From an uncultured Haloferula sp. (lineage in GTDB: Bacteria > Verrucomicrobiota > Verrucomicrobiae > Verrucomicrobiales > Akkermansiaceae), in the NCBI GenBank assembly GCA_946481625.1, contig CAMLOZ010000140.1:1-7840 (forward strand): a stretch of DNA of 7,840 bases, given 5' to 3'. The translations under genes and the position numbers were made by a program. Positions 1-5,884 of this stretch are shown here, piece after piece. How positions within the stretch are numbered: the first letter of the stretch is position 1; each line of letters opens with the position of its first letter. Below the pieces are notes generated by a model. The model ran no database searches and was not told the origin of the DNA. It saw nothing but the letters and a program-made list of their open reading frames with translations.

Positions 1-13
1 TAATCCTGTAGCC

Positions 14-829
14 ATGAAAACGTACCTCGATCTGATGCGCGATGTCCTGCAGAACGGCGAGGATCGGTCCGACCGGACGGGAACCGGCACTCTTTCGGTT
101 TTCGGACGCCAGGTCCGCTACGACCTGCGGGAGGGATTTCCCTGCCTGACGACGAAAAAGCTCCACCTGCGCTCGATCATCCACGAGCTCCTCTGGTTCA
201 TCAAAGGCGACACCAACATCGCCTACCTGCAGGAGAACGGCGTGCGGATCTGGGACGAATGGGCGGATGAAAGCGGGGAACTGGGACCGGTCTATGGCCG
301 GCAGTGGCGGTCTTTCCCCACCCCGGACAAGGACGGGCGCACGGTCGACCAGATCGCGGAACTGGTCCACGGGCTGCGGGGGGATCCGCACTCGCGGCGG
401 CATCTGGTGGTGGCATGGAATCCCGGCGAGATCAACCGGATGGCACTCCCCCCTTGCCATTGCCTGTTCCAGTTTTTCGTACACGAGCCGGAATCCAACC
501 GGCCGGGCTTGTCCTGCCAGCTCTACCAGCGCTCGGCGGATCTCTTCCTCGGCGTGCCCTTCAATATCGCCTCGTATGCCTTGCTCACGATGATGCTGGC
601 TCAGGTCTGCGGCTTCGAAGCGCGGGAATTCATCCACACATTCGGCGATCTGCACCTCTACAAGAACCACCTGGATCAGGCGGAGGAACAGCTGCGGCGC
701 AGCCCGCGGGCTCTGCCGACGATGTGGATCAACCCGCGGGTCCGGGAACTGGACGACTTCACCTTCGAGGACTTCCGCTTGGAGAACTACGATCCGCATC
801 CGCACATCAAGGCGGAGGTGTCGGTGTAG
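14..829 (+). CDS. thyA: Thymidylate synthase (ThyA), complete
   Basis: Cytosolic enzyme that methylates dUMP to dTMP using 5,10-methylene-tetrahydrofolate and releases dihydrofolate. The 271-residue length is close to the usual ~264. Visible family motifs are the phosphate-binding loop RTGTGT (21-26), the SRRH pair of arginines (127-130) and the catalytic cysteine C148 in PPCHC. The nucleotide-binding residues are D176 and N184 in [14 protein letters not shown], followed by HTFGDLHLY (208-216) and the C-terminal HPHIKA motif. The ATG at 14 gives the expected N-terminus ([11 protein letters not shown]). No Shine-Dalgarno is visible, and the promoter would lie outside the window. The dihydrofolate reductase gene follows two genes downstream on the same strand, so substrate regeneration is probably co-expressed. 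Identification is near certain. Confidence 0.98.
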   Translation: MKTYLDLMRDVLQNGEDRSDRTGTGTLSVFGRQVRYDLREGFPCLTTKKLHLRSIIHELLWFIKGDTNIAYLQENGVRIWDEWADESGELGPVYGRQWRSFPTPDKDGRTVDQIAELVHGLRGDPHSRRHLVVAWNPGEINRMALPPCHCLFQFFVHEPESNRPGLSCQLYQRSADLFLGVPFNIASYALLTMMLAQVCGFEAREFIHTFGDLHLYKNHLDQAEEQLRRSPRALPTMWINPRVRELDDFTFEDFRLENYDPHPHIKAEVSV

Positions 830-834
830 GGGGA

Positions 835-868
835 AATGGCGAATGTCGAAATCCCGAATGACGAAAGC
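835..868. repeat. Degenerate heptamer tandem repeat, site 1
   Basis: Consecutive units AATGGCG, AATGTCG, AAATCCCG (one base longer) and AATGACG are followed by AAAGC. Each unit begins with AA and mostly ends in CG. The repeat fills the gap between thyA and the small membrane-protein gene, starting six bases after the thyA stop. Similar 7-base periodic tracts occur at 5437-5464 and 7579-7613. Function is unknown. Confidence 0.7.
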
Positions 869-876
869 AGGCTGAG

Positions 877-884
877 GGGAAGGA
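877..884 (+). promoter_or_regulatory. Purine-rich ribosome binding site
   Basis: A GGGGAAGG tract lies four bases before the ATG at 889. It is the only convincing Shine-Dalgarno-like sequence in the window, and it decides the start of the membrane-protein gene, because an in-window ATG at 836 is in another frame. Confidence 0.55.
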
Positions 885-888
885 AAGA

Positions 889-1251
889 ATGTTTCGCTTC
901 GAGCACCGCGAGGAGAAGCCGATCAGCAGCCGCCACTTCATCCGGAGGATGCTGCATTGCGGAGCAATCGCCGGAGGCATCACGCTTGTCTCGCTCGGCG
1001 TGGGCATCGCGGGCTACCATTGGATCTGCGGCTTGGGATGGATCGATTCCTTCCTCAATGCCTCGATGATCCTGGGGGGCATGGGGCCGGTGAACGATAT
1101 CGGCAGTGATTCGGGCAAAATCTTCTCCGGATGCTATGCCCTGTTTTCCGGGCTGGTATTTATCGCCCTTGCGGGTTTCCTCGTCGCGCCCGTGGCGCAC
1201 CGTGTCCTGCACCGCTTCCACTACGAGGCAGAAGACGAGAAGAACTCATGA
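889..1251 (+). CDS. Small two-helix membrane protein with possible pore loop
   Basis: A 120-residue protein without an assigned function. It has a basic N-terminus, a first hydrophobic helix at about 24-45, and a short amphipathic stretch (51-68) containing LGGMGP. A second helix at about 78-101 and a charged C-terminus follow. The order helix, re-entrant-like loop, helix with both ends basic resembles the two-helix plus P-loop plan of potassium channels, but the selectivity signature TVGYGD is absent and LGGMGP sits in its place. This resemblance is my inference. The start is supported by the preceding GGGGAAGG. The gene overlaps folA by four bases (ATGA), so the two are almost certainly translated together. 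Coding status is good because it fills the thyA-folA gap in a sensible frame. Its role in a folate cluster is unclear. Confidence 0.8.
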   Translation: MFRFEHREEKPISSRHFIRRMLHCGAIAGGITLVSLGVGIAGYHWICGLGWIDSFLNASMILGGMGPVNDIGSDSGKIFSGCYALFSGLVFIALAGFLVAPVAHRVLHRFHYEAEDEKNS

Positions 1252-1721
1252 GCCGCTTGATCGCCATTGTCGCCATGACCCCGGAGCGAGTGATTGGCAG
1301 GAACGGCACCCTTCCCTGGCACCTGCCGGAGGACCTTGCCTTCTTCAAGCGAGCGACTTCCGGACATGCGATCGTGATGGGGCGCAAGACCTACGAATCG
1401 ATCGGCAAGCCCCTGCCGAAGCGACGCAACATCGTGCTGACCCGCGATCCCGCGTGGAACGCGCCGGGAGTGGAGGTCATCCATTCGCCGGAAGAACTCG
1501 ATTCGATCTCCGCGCCGGACGGGAAGGTCTTCATCATCGGCGGCGCCGAGATCTACTCCGCCTTCATGGACCGGCTCGATGAAGTGCTGGTTTCCCACGT
1601 TTTCGAGAATTACCCGGGTGACACGCGCCTGCCGGTATTCGAGCATGGGTTCGCGGCCCCGGAGATCCTCGAGTCCCACGCCGCTTTCGAAGTCCGCCGC
1701 TACCAACGCCAACCCCGCTGA
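1248..1721 (+). CDS. folA: Dihydrofolate reductase (FolA)
   Basis: Cytosolic enzyme that reduces dihydrofolate to tetrahydrofolate with NADPH, refilling the pool drained by thymidylate synthase encoded upstream. The 157-residue length matches the bacterial family (about 159). Seen motifs: VIGRNGTLPWHLPEDL with the substrate-binding acid D29, the cofactor motif MGRKTYESIGKPLP, and the conserved FIIGGAEIY segment. The C-terminal half carries GDTRLP, the counterpart of the family's GDT motif. I chose the ATG at 1248 because it begins the conserved SRLIAIVAM strand and overlaps the upstream stop as ATGA; the open frame extends further upstream without family similarity. The DUF3127 gene follows after nine bases. 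Confidence 0.97.
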   Translation: MSRLIAIVAMTPERVIGRNGTLPWHLPEDLAFFKRATSGHAIVMGRKTYESIGKPLPKRRNIVLTRDPAWNAPGVEVIHSPEELDSISAPDGKVFIIGGAEIYSAFMDRLDEVLVSHVFENYPGDTRLPVFEHGFAAPEILESHAAFEVRRYQRQPR

Positions 1722-1730
1722 ATTCCCGCC

Positions 1731-2099
1731 ATGCCCCAGTCATTCGAAATCGAAGGCACCTTGAAGCTCATCTTCGACGTGCAGACTTTCTCCAGCGGCT
1801 TCAGCAAGCGCGAGTTCGTGGTCGAGGTGCCGGATGGGAAGTTCCCGCAGATGATCAAGTTCGAGTGCGTGAAGGACAAGACCGCGATGCTCGACAAGCT
1901 CAGCATCGGCGACACCGTGAAGGTCTCCTTCGACATCCGCGGCAGCGAATACAAGGAGCGTTTCTACGTGAACCTGAACGCATGGAAGCTCACGAAGTCC
2001 GGCGGTCATGCGGGCGACGACGAACCGCCGCGCGGACAATCTTCTCTCGATACGAGCTTCGACAACGAGCCGGACATGTCCGACGACGTGCCGTTTTAA
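1731..2099 (+). CDS. DUF3127 protein with SSB-like C-terminal tail
   Basis: A 122-residue protein that I recognise as DUF3127-like, a small family common in Bacteroidota and relatives and thought to adopt an OB-type fold. Residues about 4-88 form the beta-rich core, with typical stretches [16 protein letters not shown] and [10 protein letters not shown] polar, flexible linker (89-112) leads to an acidic tip ending DDVPF. This tip closely resembles the DDIPF end of single-stranded DNA-binding protein, which recruits repair and replication enzymes. No function is experimentally assigned that I can name, so a DNA-binding or SSB-accessory role is inference. The start is the ATG nine bases after the folA stop, in the context TTCCCGCC-ATG. 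Its stop codon overlaps the convergent cinA stop. Confidence 0.88.
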   Translation: MPQSFEIEGTLKLIFDVQTFSSGFSKREFVVEVPDGKFPQMIKFECVKDKTAMLDKLSIGDTVKVSFDIRGSEYKERFYVNLNAWKLTKSGGHAGDDEPPRGQSSLDTSFDNEPDMSDDVPF

Positions 2100-3340
2100 G
2101 GTCTTATATTCTTCAATGCCAGCTTCCTCACGCCGTCCAAGGCGGACTGGCTGGTCGCCAACTTGAAATCCTTGCGGTTGCGGGGATGGATCTGCTTCAC
2201 GGCGACGGTAGGCTGGCCTTTCGCCGCCCACGCGATCCACACGGTTCCCACGGGCTTCTCGGGCGTGCCGCCATCGGGGCCGGCGATACCCGTAACTGCC
2301 ACGGCGATGTCCGCACCGCTCACGCGCAAGGCTCCTTCCGCCATTGCCCGCGCGACGGGTTCGCTCACCGCCCCGTGCTCGTCGAGCATCTCCTGCGGCA
2401 CGTCTAACAGATCGCGCTTCGCCTCGTTCGCATAGGTGACGAAGCCATGCGTGAAAACCGCGCTGCTGCCCGGAACGTCCGTGATACGGTTTGATATGAG
2501 CCCCCCGGTGCAGCTCTCCGCGGTCGCGAGCTTGAGACCTCTTGCCGCGAGCAGCTTCACCACCGTCGCTTCGAGACTGGAGCCATCCGCGGAGAAGATC
2601 TGCTTCGCGAAGTGATCCATCGCGATCCGACGTCCGGCGGCAACGGCACTTTCATCGCCGATGAGCCGCAGGTCCACTTCCCCGATCCGGGCGCAGTAGC
2701 CGACCTCCAGGCCGGGGACCTCCGCGAGCTTGGCATCGATCTCCTGCTGGAGGTCGCTCTCCCCCACCCCGGCAATCTTCAGTTCCAGCATGCCCGGCGG
2801 CTTCGCCAGCCCCGCAAGGGCGATCAGACGCGGTGCGACCTCCTGCCGGAACATCGGATAAAGCTCGCGCGGCGGTCCCGGGAGCAGGAAGACGGCGCAG
2901 TTGGCCGCACCATTCAAGCGCGGCGGCACGTAGATGCCGGGCGCGGTGCCGTTGGCATTCGGCAGCACGTCCGCTCCGACCAACACCTGCGCCTGCTTGC
3001 GGTTGGCCTCTGCCATCACCTTGTTGCGCACGGCGAAAAACGCCTCCAGGGAGCGCATCGCGGCTTCATCTTCGATCAATTCGACACCGAGCACTTCCGC
3101 CGCACACTCGCGGGTGAGGTCATCACTTGTCGGACCGAGCCCACCGGTCACGATCACGGCATCGGCGCGGGAAACACACTCGCGCAGCGCTTGGGTGATC
3201 GCATCGCCATCCGGCACCGTGGTCAGGCGCTGGATGCGAAAGCCAAGTTTGAACAGCTCCTCGCCGAACCACTTGCCGTGGGTGTTGAGCGTGGTCCCGA
3301 GCAGCAGTTCGGTGCCGGTGTTGAGGATCTCGATGCGCAC
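2096..3340 (-). CDS. cinA: CinA: MoCF domain plus nicotinamide-nucleotide amidase
   Basis: A two-domain cytosolic protein of 414 residues, the usual length. The N-terminal MoCF/COG1058 domain shows [11 protein letters not shown] (5-15), [10 protein letters not shown] (65-74) and [11 protein letters not shown] (152-162). In characterised homologues this domain hydrolyses ADP-ribose. The C-terminal PncC domain (about 257-410) shows AESCTGG with S276, VTYANEAK with Y303 and K308, and GIAGPDGG. It deamidates nicotinamide mononucleotide in the NAD salvage cycle. I use the GTG at 3340: an in-frame stop lies just upstream, no ATG fits, and the family N-terminus begins exactly here. No Shine-Dalgarno is seen. 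A terminator separates it from rplI, so it probably has its own promoter. The name means competence-induced, but nothing here points to competence. Confidence 0.96.
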   Translation of the reverse strand: MRIEILNTGTELLLGTTLNTHGKWFGEELFKLGFRIQRLTTVPDGDAITQALRECVSRADAVIVTGGLGPTSDDLTRECAAEVLGVELIEDEAAMRSLEAFFAVRNKVMAEANRKQAQVLVGADVLPNANGTAPGIYVPPRLNGAANCAVFLLPGPPRELYPMFRQEVAPRLIALAGLAKPPGMLELKIAGVGESDLQQEIDAKLAEVPGLEVGYCARIGEVDLRLIGDESAVAAGRRIAMDHFAKQIFSADGSSLEATVVKLLAARGLKLATAESCTGGLISNRITDVPGSSAVFTHGFVTYANEAKRDLLDVPQEMLDEHGAVSEPVARAMAEGALRVSGADIAVAVTGIAGPDGGTPEKPVGTVWIAWAAKGQPTVAVKQIHPRNRKDFKLATSQSALDGVRKLALKNIRP

Positions 3341-3363
3341 TGCAAAAGAGAGTCACAGACACG

Positions 3364-3397
3364 AAAAAAGCGCGACCCCTATCCGGAGCCGCGCTTT
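3364..3397 (-). terminator. Rho-independent terminator of rplI
   Basis: Read on the - strand, AAAGCGCG (3397-3390) pairs perfectly with CGCGCTTT (3374-3367). An inner CTCC/GGGG pairing around a GGATA loop extends the stem. The hairpin runs into a stretch of six T (3369-3364). It starts about 20 bases after the rplI stop and ends 23 bases before the cinA start. Confidence 0.88.
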
Positions 3398-3416
3398 GGA
3401 AAATTCGGGAAGTGGC

Positions 3417-3890
3417 TCAGGACTCCTCTTCCTCGGTCCCGTTGGACTCGACGTTGATGGTGAGGATGGTGCTGACTTCCGGGTGGACGCGGACCACCAC
3501 TTCGCTCTTGCCGGACTTCTTGACCGGCTTCTCGAGTTCGATGGCGTGGCGGTCGATCTTGATGCCGGCGGCTTCGAGTTCCTTGTGGATATCGAGCGAG
3601 GTCACCGAACCGAAAGCACGGCCGCCTTGGCCCACCTCGAGGGTGAACTTCGGACGAAGCTTGGAGATCTTGTTGGCGAGTTCCTTGGCCTGTTCGAGTT
3701 CCTCGGCCTCACGCTTGGAGCGGGCGGACTTGAGGTTTTCGACGTGGCGGAGGTTCGAGCGCGTCGCTTCGTAGGCCTTGCCCTGAGGGATCAGGAAGTT
3801 ACGCGCGTAACCGGCACGGACCTTGACGACATCGGCTTCGGCACCGAGACCTTCGATTTTTTCGCGGAGAATGACTTGAGCGTTGGCCAT
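3417..3890 (-). CDS. rplI: Ribosomal protein bL9
   Basis: A large-subunit ribosomal protein that binds 23S rRNA near the L1 stalk. The 157-residue product has the N-terminal RNA-binding domain with the family signature GYARNFLIP (27-35), a long charged connecting helix (about 45-78), and a C-terminal domain beginning around 80 with GRAFGSVT (90-97). The acidic tail GTEEEES extends slightly beyond the typical ~149 residues. The ATG at 3890 begins the conserved AQVILRE strand. It has no Shine-Dalgarno. The gene stands apart from rpsF/rpsR, its common partners elsewhere, and is bracketed by a hairpin region upstream and a strong terminator downstream, so it looks like a single-gene transcription unit. 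Confidence 0.97.
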   Translation of the reverse strand: MANAQVILREKIEGLGAEADVVKVRAGYARNFLIPQGKAYEATRSNLRHVENLKSARSKREAEELEQAKELANKISKLRPKFTLEVGQGGRAFGSVTSLDIHKELEAAGIKIDRHAIELEKPVKKSGKSEVVVRVHPEVSTILTINVESNGTEEEES

Positions 3891-3919
3891 GAGAGTCGTG
3901 GTCGTTCGTTGGGGCGGCG

Positions 3920-3948
3920 GAGGTAGGCTCCCGAGGCCGCGGAGTCAA
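3920..3948 (-). promoter_or_regulatory. Candidate promoter of rplI
   Basis: On the - strand, TTGACT (3948-3943) is followed after 17 bases by TACCTC (3925-3920), 29 bases before the rplI ATG. The -35 match is good (5 of 6 to TTGACA) and the -10 is weak. Position right after the gatA hairpins supports it. Confidence 0.4.
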
Positions 3949-3954
3949 GGGAAG

Positions 3955-4018
3955 AAAGCGGTTTTGCCAAATTCCGGCCCGCTTTCCGGACGTTTCAGGA
4001 AGCGGTTTCGGCCGCTTT
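3955..4018 (-). terminator. Paired hairpins at the end of gatA (terminator or attenuator)
   Basis: Read on the - strand there are four alternating arms: AAAGCGG (4018-4012), CCGCTT (4005-4000), AAAGCGG (3985-3979) and CCGCTTT (3961-3955). The first two form a tight hairpin with a six-base loop that straddles the last gatA codons. The last two form a second stem with an extra inner GCC/GGC pairing. No real T-run follows (CTTCCC), so termination efficiency is uncertain. Arms two and three could pair instead, excluding both hairpins. Confidence 0.55.
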
Positions 4019-5422
4019 CGCGACGCGAAGGAGGGTCGATTCGCCCAAATGGGGCGCGAGAATCTGGAGGCCGACCGCCAGATCCGTGCCTTCTCCGGAG
4101 GGGACCGTGCCACAGGGCACCGAGATCGCGCAGAGCCCCGCCAGGTTCGGGGCGAGGGTGAAAATGTCCGAGAGATACTCGTGGAGCGGATCGTCCGCGA
4201 ATTCCCCGATCTTCCGGGCCGGTGCCGGGGCGACGGGGGTCAGGATCGCGTCCACCTGCCCGAAGGCGGCCTCGAAGTCCTTGCGGATCAAGGTCCTGAC
4301 CTTCTGAGCGCGGGAGTAGTAGGCATCGTAATATCCGGACGAAAGCACGTAGGTGCCGAGGATGATCCGGCGCTTTACCTCCGGGCCGAAGCCCTCTTCC
4401 CGCGAGCGCTGGTAGAGCGCGGCGAGGTCGGCCGGCTGATGGGCCCGCTTGCCGTAGCGGATGCCATCGAAACGCGACAAGTTCGACGACGCCTCCGCGG
4501 GGGCGATGATGTAGTAGGTGGCGACGGCGTGCTCGGTGTGCGGCAGCGAGATATCGACCAGCTCCGCCCCCTGATCCTGGAGACGCTTCGCGGCGGCCTC
4601 CACGCGGGCACGCACCGCGGGATCGATCCCCTCCCCGAAATACTCGCGGGGAATCCCCAGCCGCATCCCCGCCACGCCTTTCCCGAGTTCCGCCGAGTAG
4701 TCCGGCACCGGCACTTTCAGGCAGGTCGAGTCGCGGTGGTCGGGCCCCGCGATCGCTTGGAGCAATAGCGCGGCATCTTCCACCGACTTGGTGAGCGGCC
4801 CGATCTGGTCGAGCGAGGACGCGAATGCCACCAGCCCGTAGCGCGAAACACGGCCGTACGAGGGCTTCAGGCCCACCACCCCGCAGTGCGAGGCGGGCTG
4901 GCGGATCGAGCCGCCGGTGTCCGATCCCAGCGCCGCAATGGCGAGATCCGCCGCCACCGCCGCGGCCGAGCCGCCCGAGGAACCGCCCGCGATCCGCGAG
5001 GGGTCGTGCGGGTTCCGGGTAAGCTGTAGCGCGGAATTCTCGGTTGCGGAGCCCATCGCGAACTCGTCGAGGTTCGTCCGGCCGAAAAGCACCGCACCCG
5101 ATGCCTTGAGGCGCTCGGTCACCCCCGCGTCGTAGGGAGCGATGTAGCCGCTGGCGAGGAAGCGCGAGCCGCAGGTGCAGGGCTGGCCGGTAACGTTGAT
5201 GTTGTCCTTCAGCGCGATCGGGATGCCGCCAAGGGGCAGCGACAAATCGGCAGTCACGGCCGCGGCACGGGCACCTTCCAGATCCCGGGAAAGATAAGCT
5301 CCGATCTCGCCATCGCGGCTGGAAATCGCCGCAGCGAGGTCATCGATGATATCGACGGCGCTGATCTCGCCCGCCTGGAGGCTCTTCCGCAGCGTGGAAA
5401 TCGTGGAGGTGGAAAGGGACAT
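3995..5422 (-). CDS. gatA: Glutamyl-tRNA(Gln) amidotransferase subunit A
   Basis: The glutaminase subunit of the GatCAB complex. It releases ammonia from glutamine, and GatB uses it to convert mischarged Glu-tRNA(Gln), and often Asp-tRNA(Asn), to the correct aminoacyl-tRNA. The 475-residue amidase-signature protein shows the Ser-cisSer-Lys triad: K72 in IALKDNINV, S148 in AGGSSGGSAAA, and the nucleophile S172 in SDTGGSIRQPAS. The 24-residue spacing between the two serines fits the family. I prefer the ATG at 5422 over two upstream TTG codons in frame at 5431 and 5428. The gene follows gatC by 43 bases, a gap filled by a heptamer repeat. gatB is not in the window and must lie elsewhere. Confidence 0.97.
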   Translation of the reverse strand: MSLSTSTISTLRKSLQAGEISAVDIIDDLAAAISSRDGEIGAYLSRDLEGARAAAVTADLSLPLGGIPIALKDNINVTGQPCTCGSRFLASGYIAPYDAGVTERLKASGAVLFGRTNLDEFAMGSATENSALQLTRNPHDPSRIAGGSSGGSAAAVAADLAIAALGSDTGGSIRQPASHCGVVGLKPSYGRVSRYGLVAFASSLDQIGPLTKSVEDAALLLQAIAGPDHRDSTCLKVPVPDYSAELGKGVAGMRLGIPREYFGEGIDPAVRARVEAAAKRLQDQGAELVDISLPHTEHAVATYYIIAPAEASSNLSRFDGIRYGKRAHQPADLAALYQRSREEGFGPEVKRRIILGTYVLSSGYYDAYYSRAQKVRTLIRKDFEAAFGQVDAILTPVAPAPARKIGEFADDPLHEYLSDIFTLAPNLAGLCAISVPCGTVPSGEGTDLAVGLQILAPHLGESTLLRVAKAAETAS

Positions 5423-5436
5423 GGGCAACAAACTCT

Positions 5437-5464
5437 AAATTTCAAATTCCAAGATCCAAGGACC
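5437..5464. repeat. Degenerate heptamer tandem repeat, site 2
   Basis: Four units of exactly seven bases read on the + strand: AAATTTC, AAATTCC, AAGATCC, AAGGACC. The tract occupies almost the whole gatC-gatA spacer and touches the gatC stop codon. It is AT-rich compared with the surrounding coding DNA. It has the same AA-starting, seven-base phase as the tracts at 835-868 and 7579-7613. Confidence 0.72.
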
Positions 5465-5465
5465 C

Positions 5466-5762
5466 TCAGGCCTCGGCGATGACCTTGGGAACGCGGATCT
5501 GGTCTTGCGCCTGGTCGGGGGCATTGGCCAGCACGGCGGCTTGGGAGAGGCTCGGGCCGGGTTCATCCTCGCGCATCACGTCGTACACGGGAGCCGGGTA
5601 GGAAGTCGGCTCTATCCCGGTCACATCGAGGGCCGCAAGGGATTCCGCGTGACCGAGGACCGCTTCAAGCTGGCGCTGGAATACGGCGCATTCCTCCTCG
5701 CTGAGTTCCAGCCGGGCCAGATCCGCCACATAGCGGACATTGATGTGTTGTTCGGACGCCAT
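5466..5762 (-). CDS. gatC: Glutamyl-tRNA(Gln) amidotransferase subunit C
   Basis: The small, belt-like subunit that wraps GatA and GatB and stabilises the amidotransferase. The 98-residue product matches the family length (about 95-100). It shows VRYVADLARLELSEEE near the N-terminus, a helix ending QLEAVLGHAESL, the D-x-T-G-I-x-P turn, the hallmark MRED, and the terminal segment NAPDQ...VPKV. I take the ATG at 5762, which begins directly before the conserved first helix; an upstream in-frame ATG at 5813 would add 17 residues without family similarity. No Shine-Dalgarno is visible at either. It is the first gene of the gatCA pair and is divergent from the exported protein gene at 5885. Confidence 0.93.
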   Translation of the reverse strand: MASEQHINVRYVADLARLELSEEECAVFQRQLEAVLGHAESLAALDVTGIEPTSYPAPVYDVMREDEPGPSLSQAAVLANAPDQAQDQIRVPKVIAEA

Positions 5763-5849
5763 CGCGGGCGGATTGGAGAGGAAAGCCCCGGCGGGGGCAA
5801 GGATTGCGAACATGCACCCGCGACATTGGCCGGGAGCCGTTCGAGGGAC

Positions 5850-5877
5850 TTGTCAGAGGCTCCGGGCAGGGTAGCGT
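5850..5877 (+). promoter_or_regulatory. Candidate promoter of the exported thioredoxin-fold gene
   Basis: TTGTCA (5850-5855) lies 16 bases before TAGCGT (5872-5877), and only seven bases separate this -10 from the ATG at 5885. The -35 matches TTGACA at five of six positions. If correct, transcription would begin at or almost at the start codon, giving a leaderless message, which fits the missing Shine-Dalgarno. Confidence 0.5.
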
Positions 5878-5884
5878 TCCCGCC

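Noticed and set aside
835..868. CRISPR array or phage attachment site as an explanation of the heptamer tracts
   Set aside because: There are no spacers, units are only seven bases and variable, and there are no integrase or cas genes nearby.
1131..1247. Longer folA reading frame starting at 1131
   Set aside because: The extra 39 residues lie inside the membrane-protein gene in another frame and resemble nothing in dihydrofolate reductases. The ATG at 1248 with ATGA overlap is standard.
2096..3340. CinA as evidence for a competence locus
   Set aside because: CinA is a widespread NAD-salvage enzyme, and no recA, com or pilus genes are adjacent.
2612..3926. Long + strand open frames (2612-3457 and 2934-3926) opposite cinA and rplI
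   Set aside because: The opposite frames encode clear CinA and bL9 with all motifs. These frames cross the rplI terminator and have no recognisable content.
5763..5813. Upstream ATG at 5813 for gatC adding 17 residues
   Set aside because: The extra residues lack GatC similarity and a ribosome binding site. The ATG at 5762 begins right before the conserved helix.
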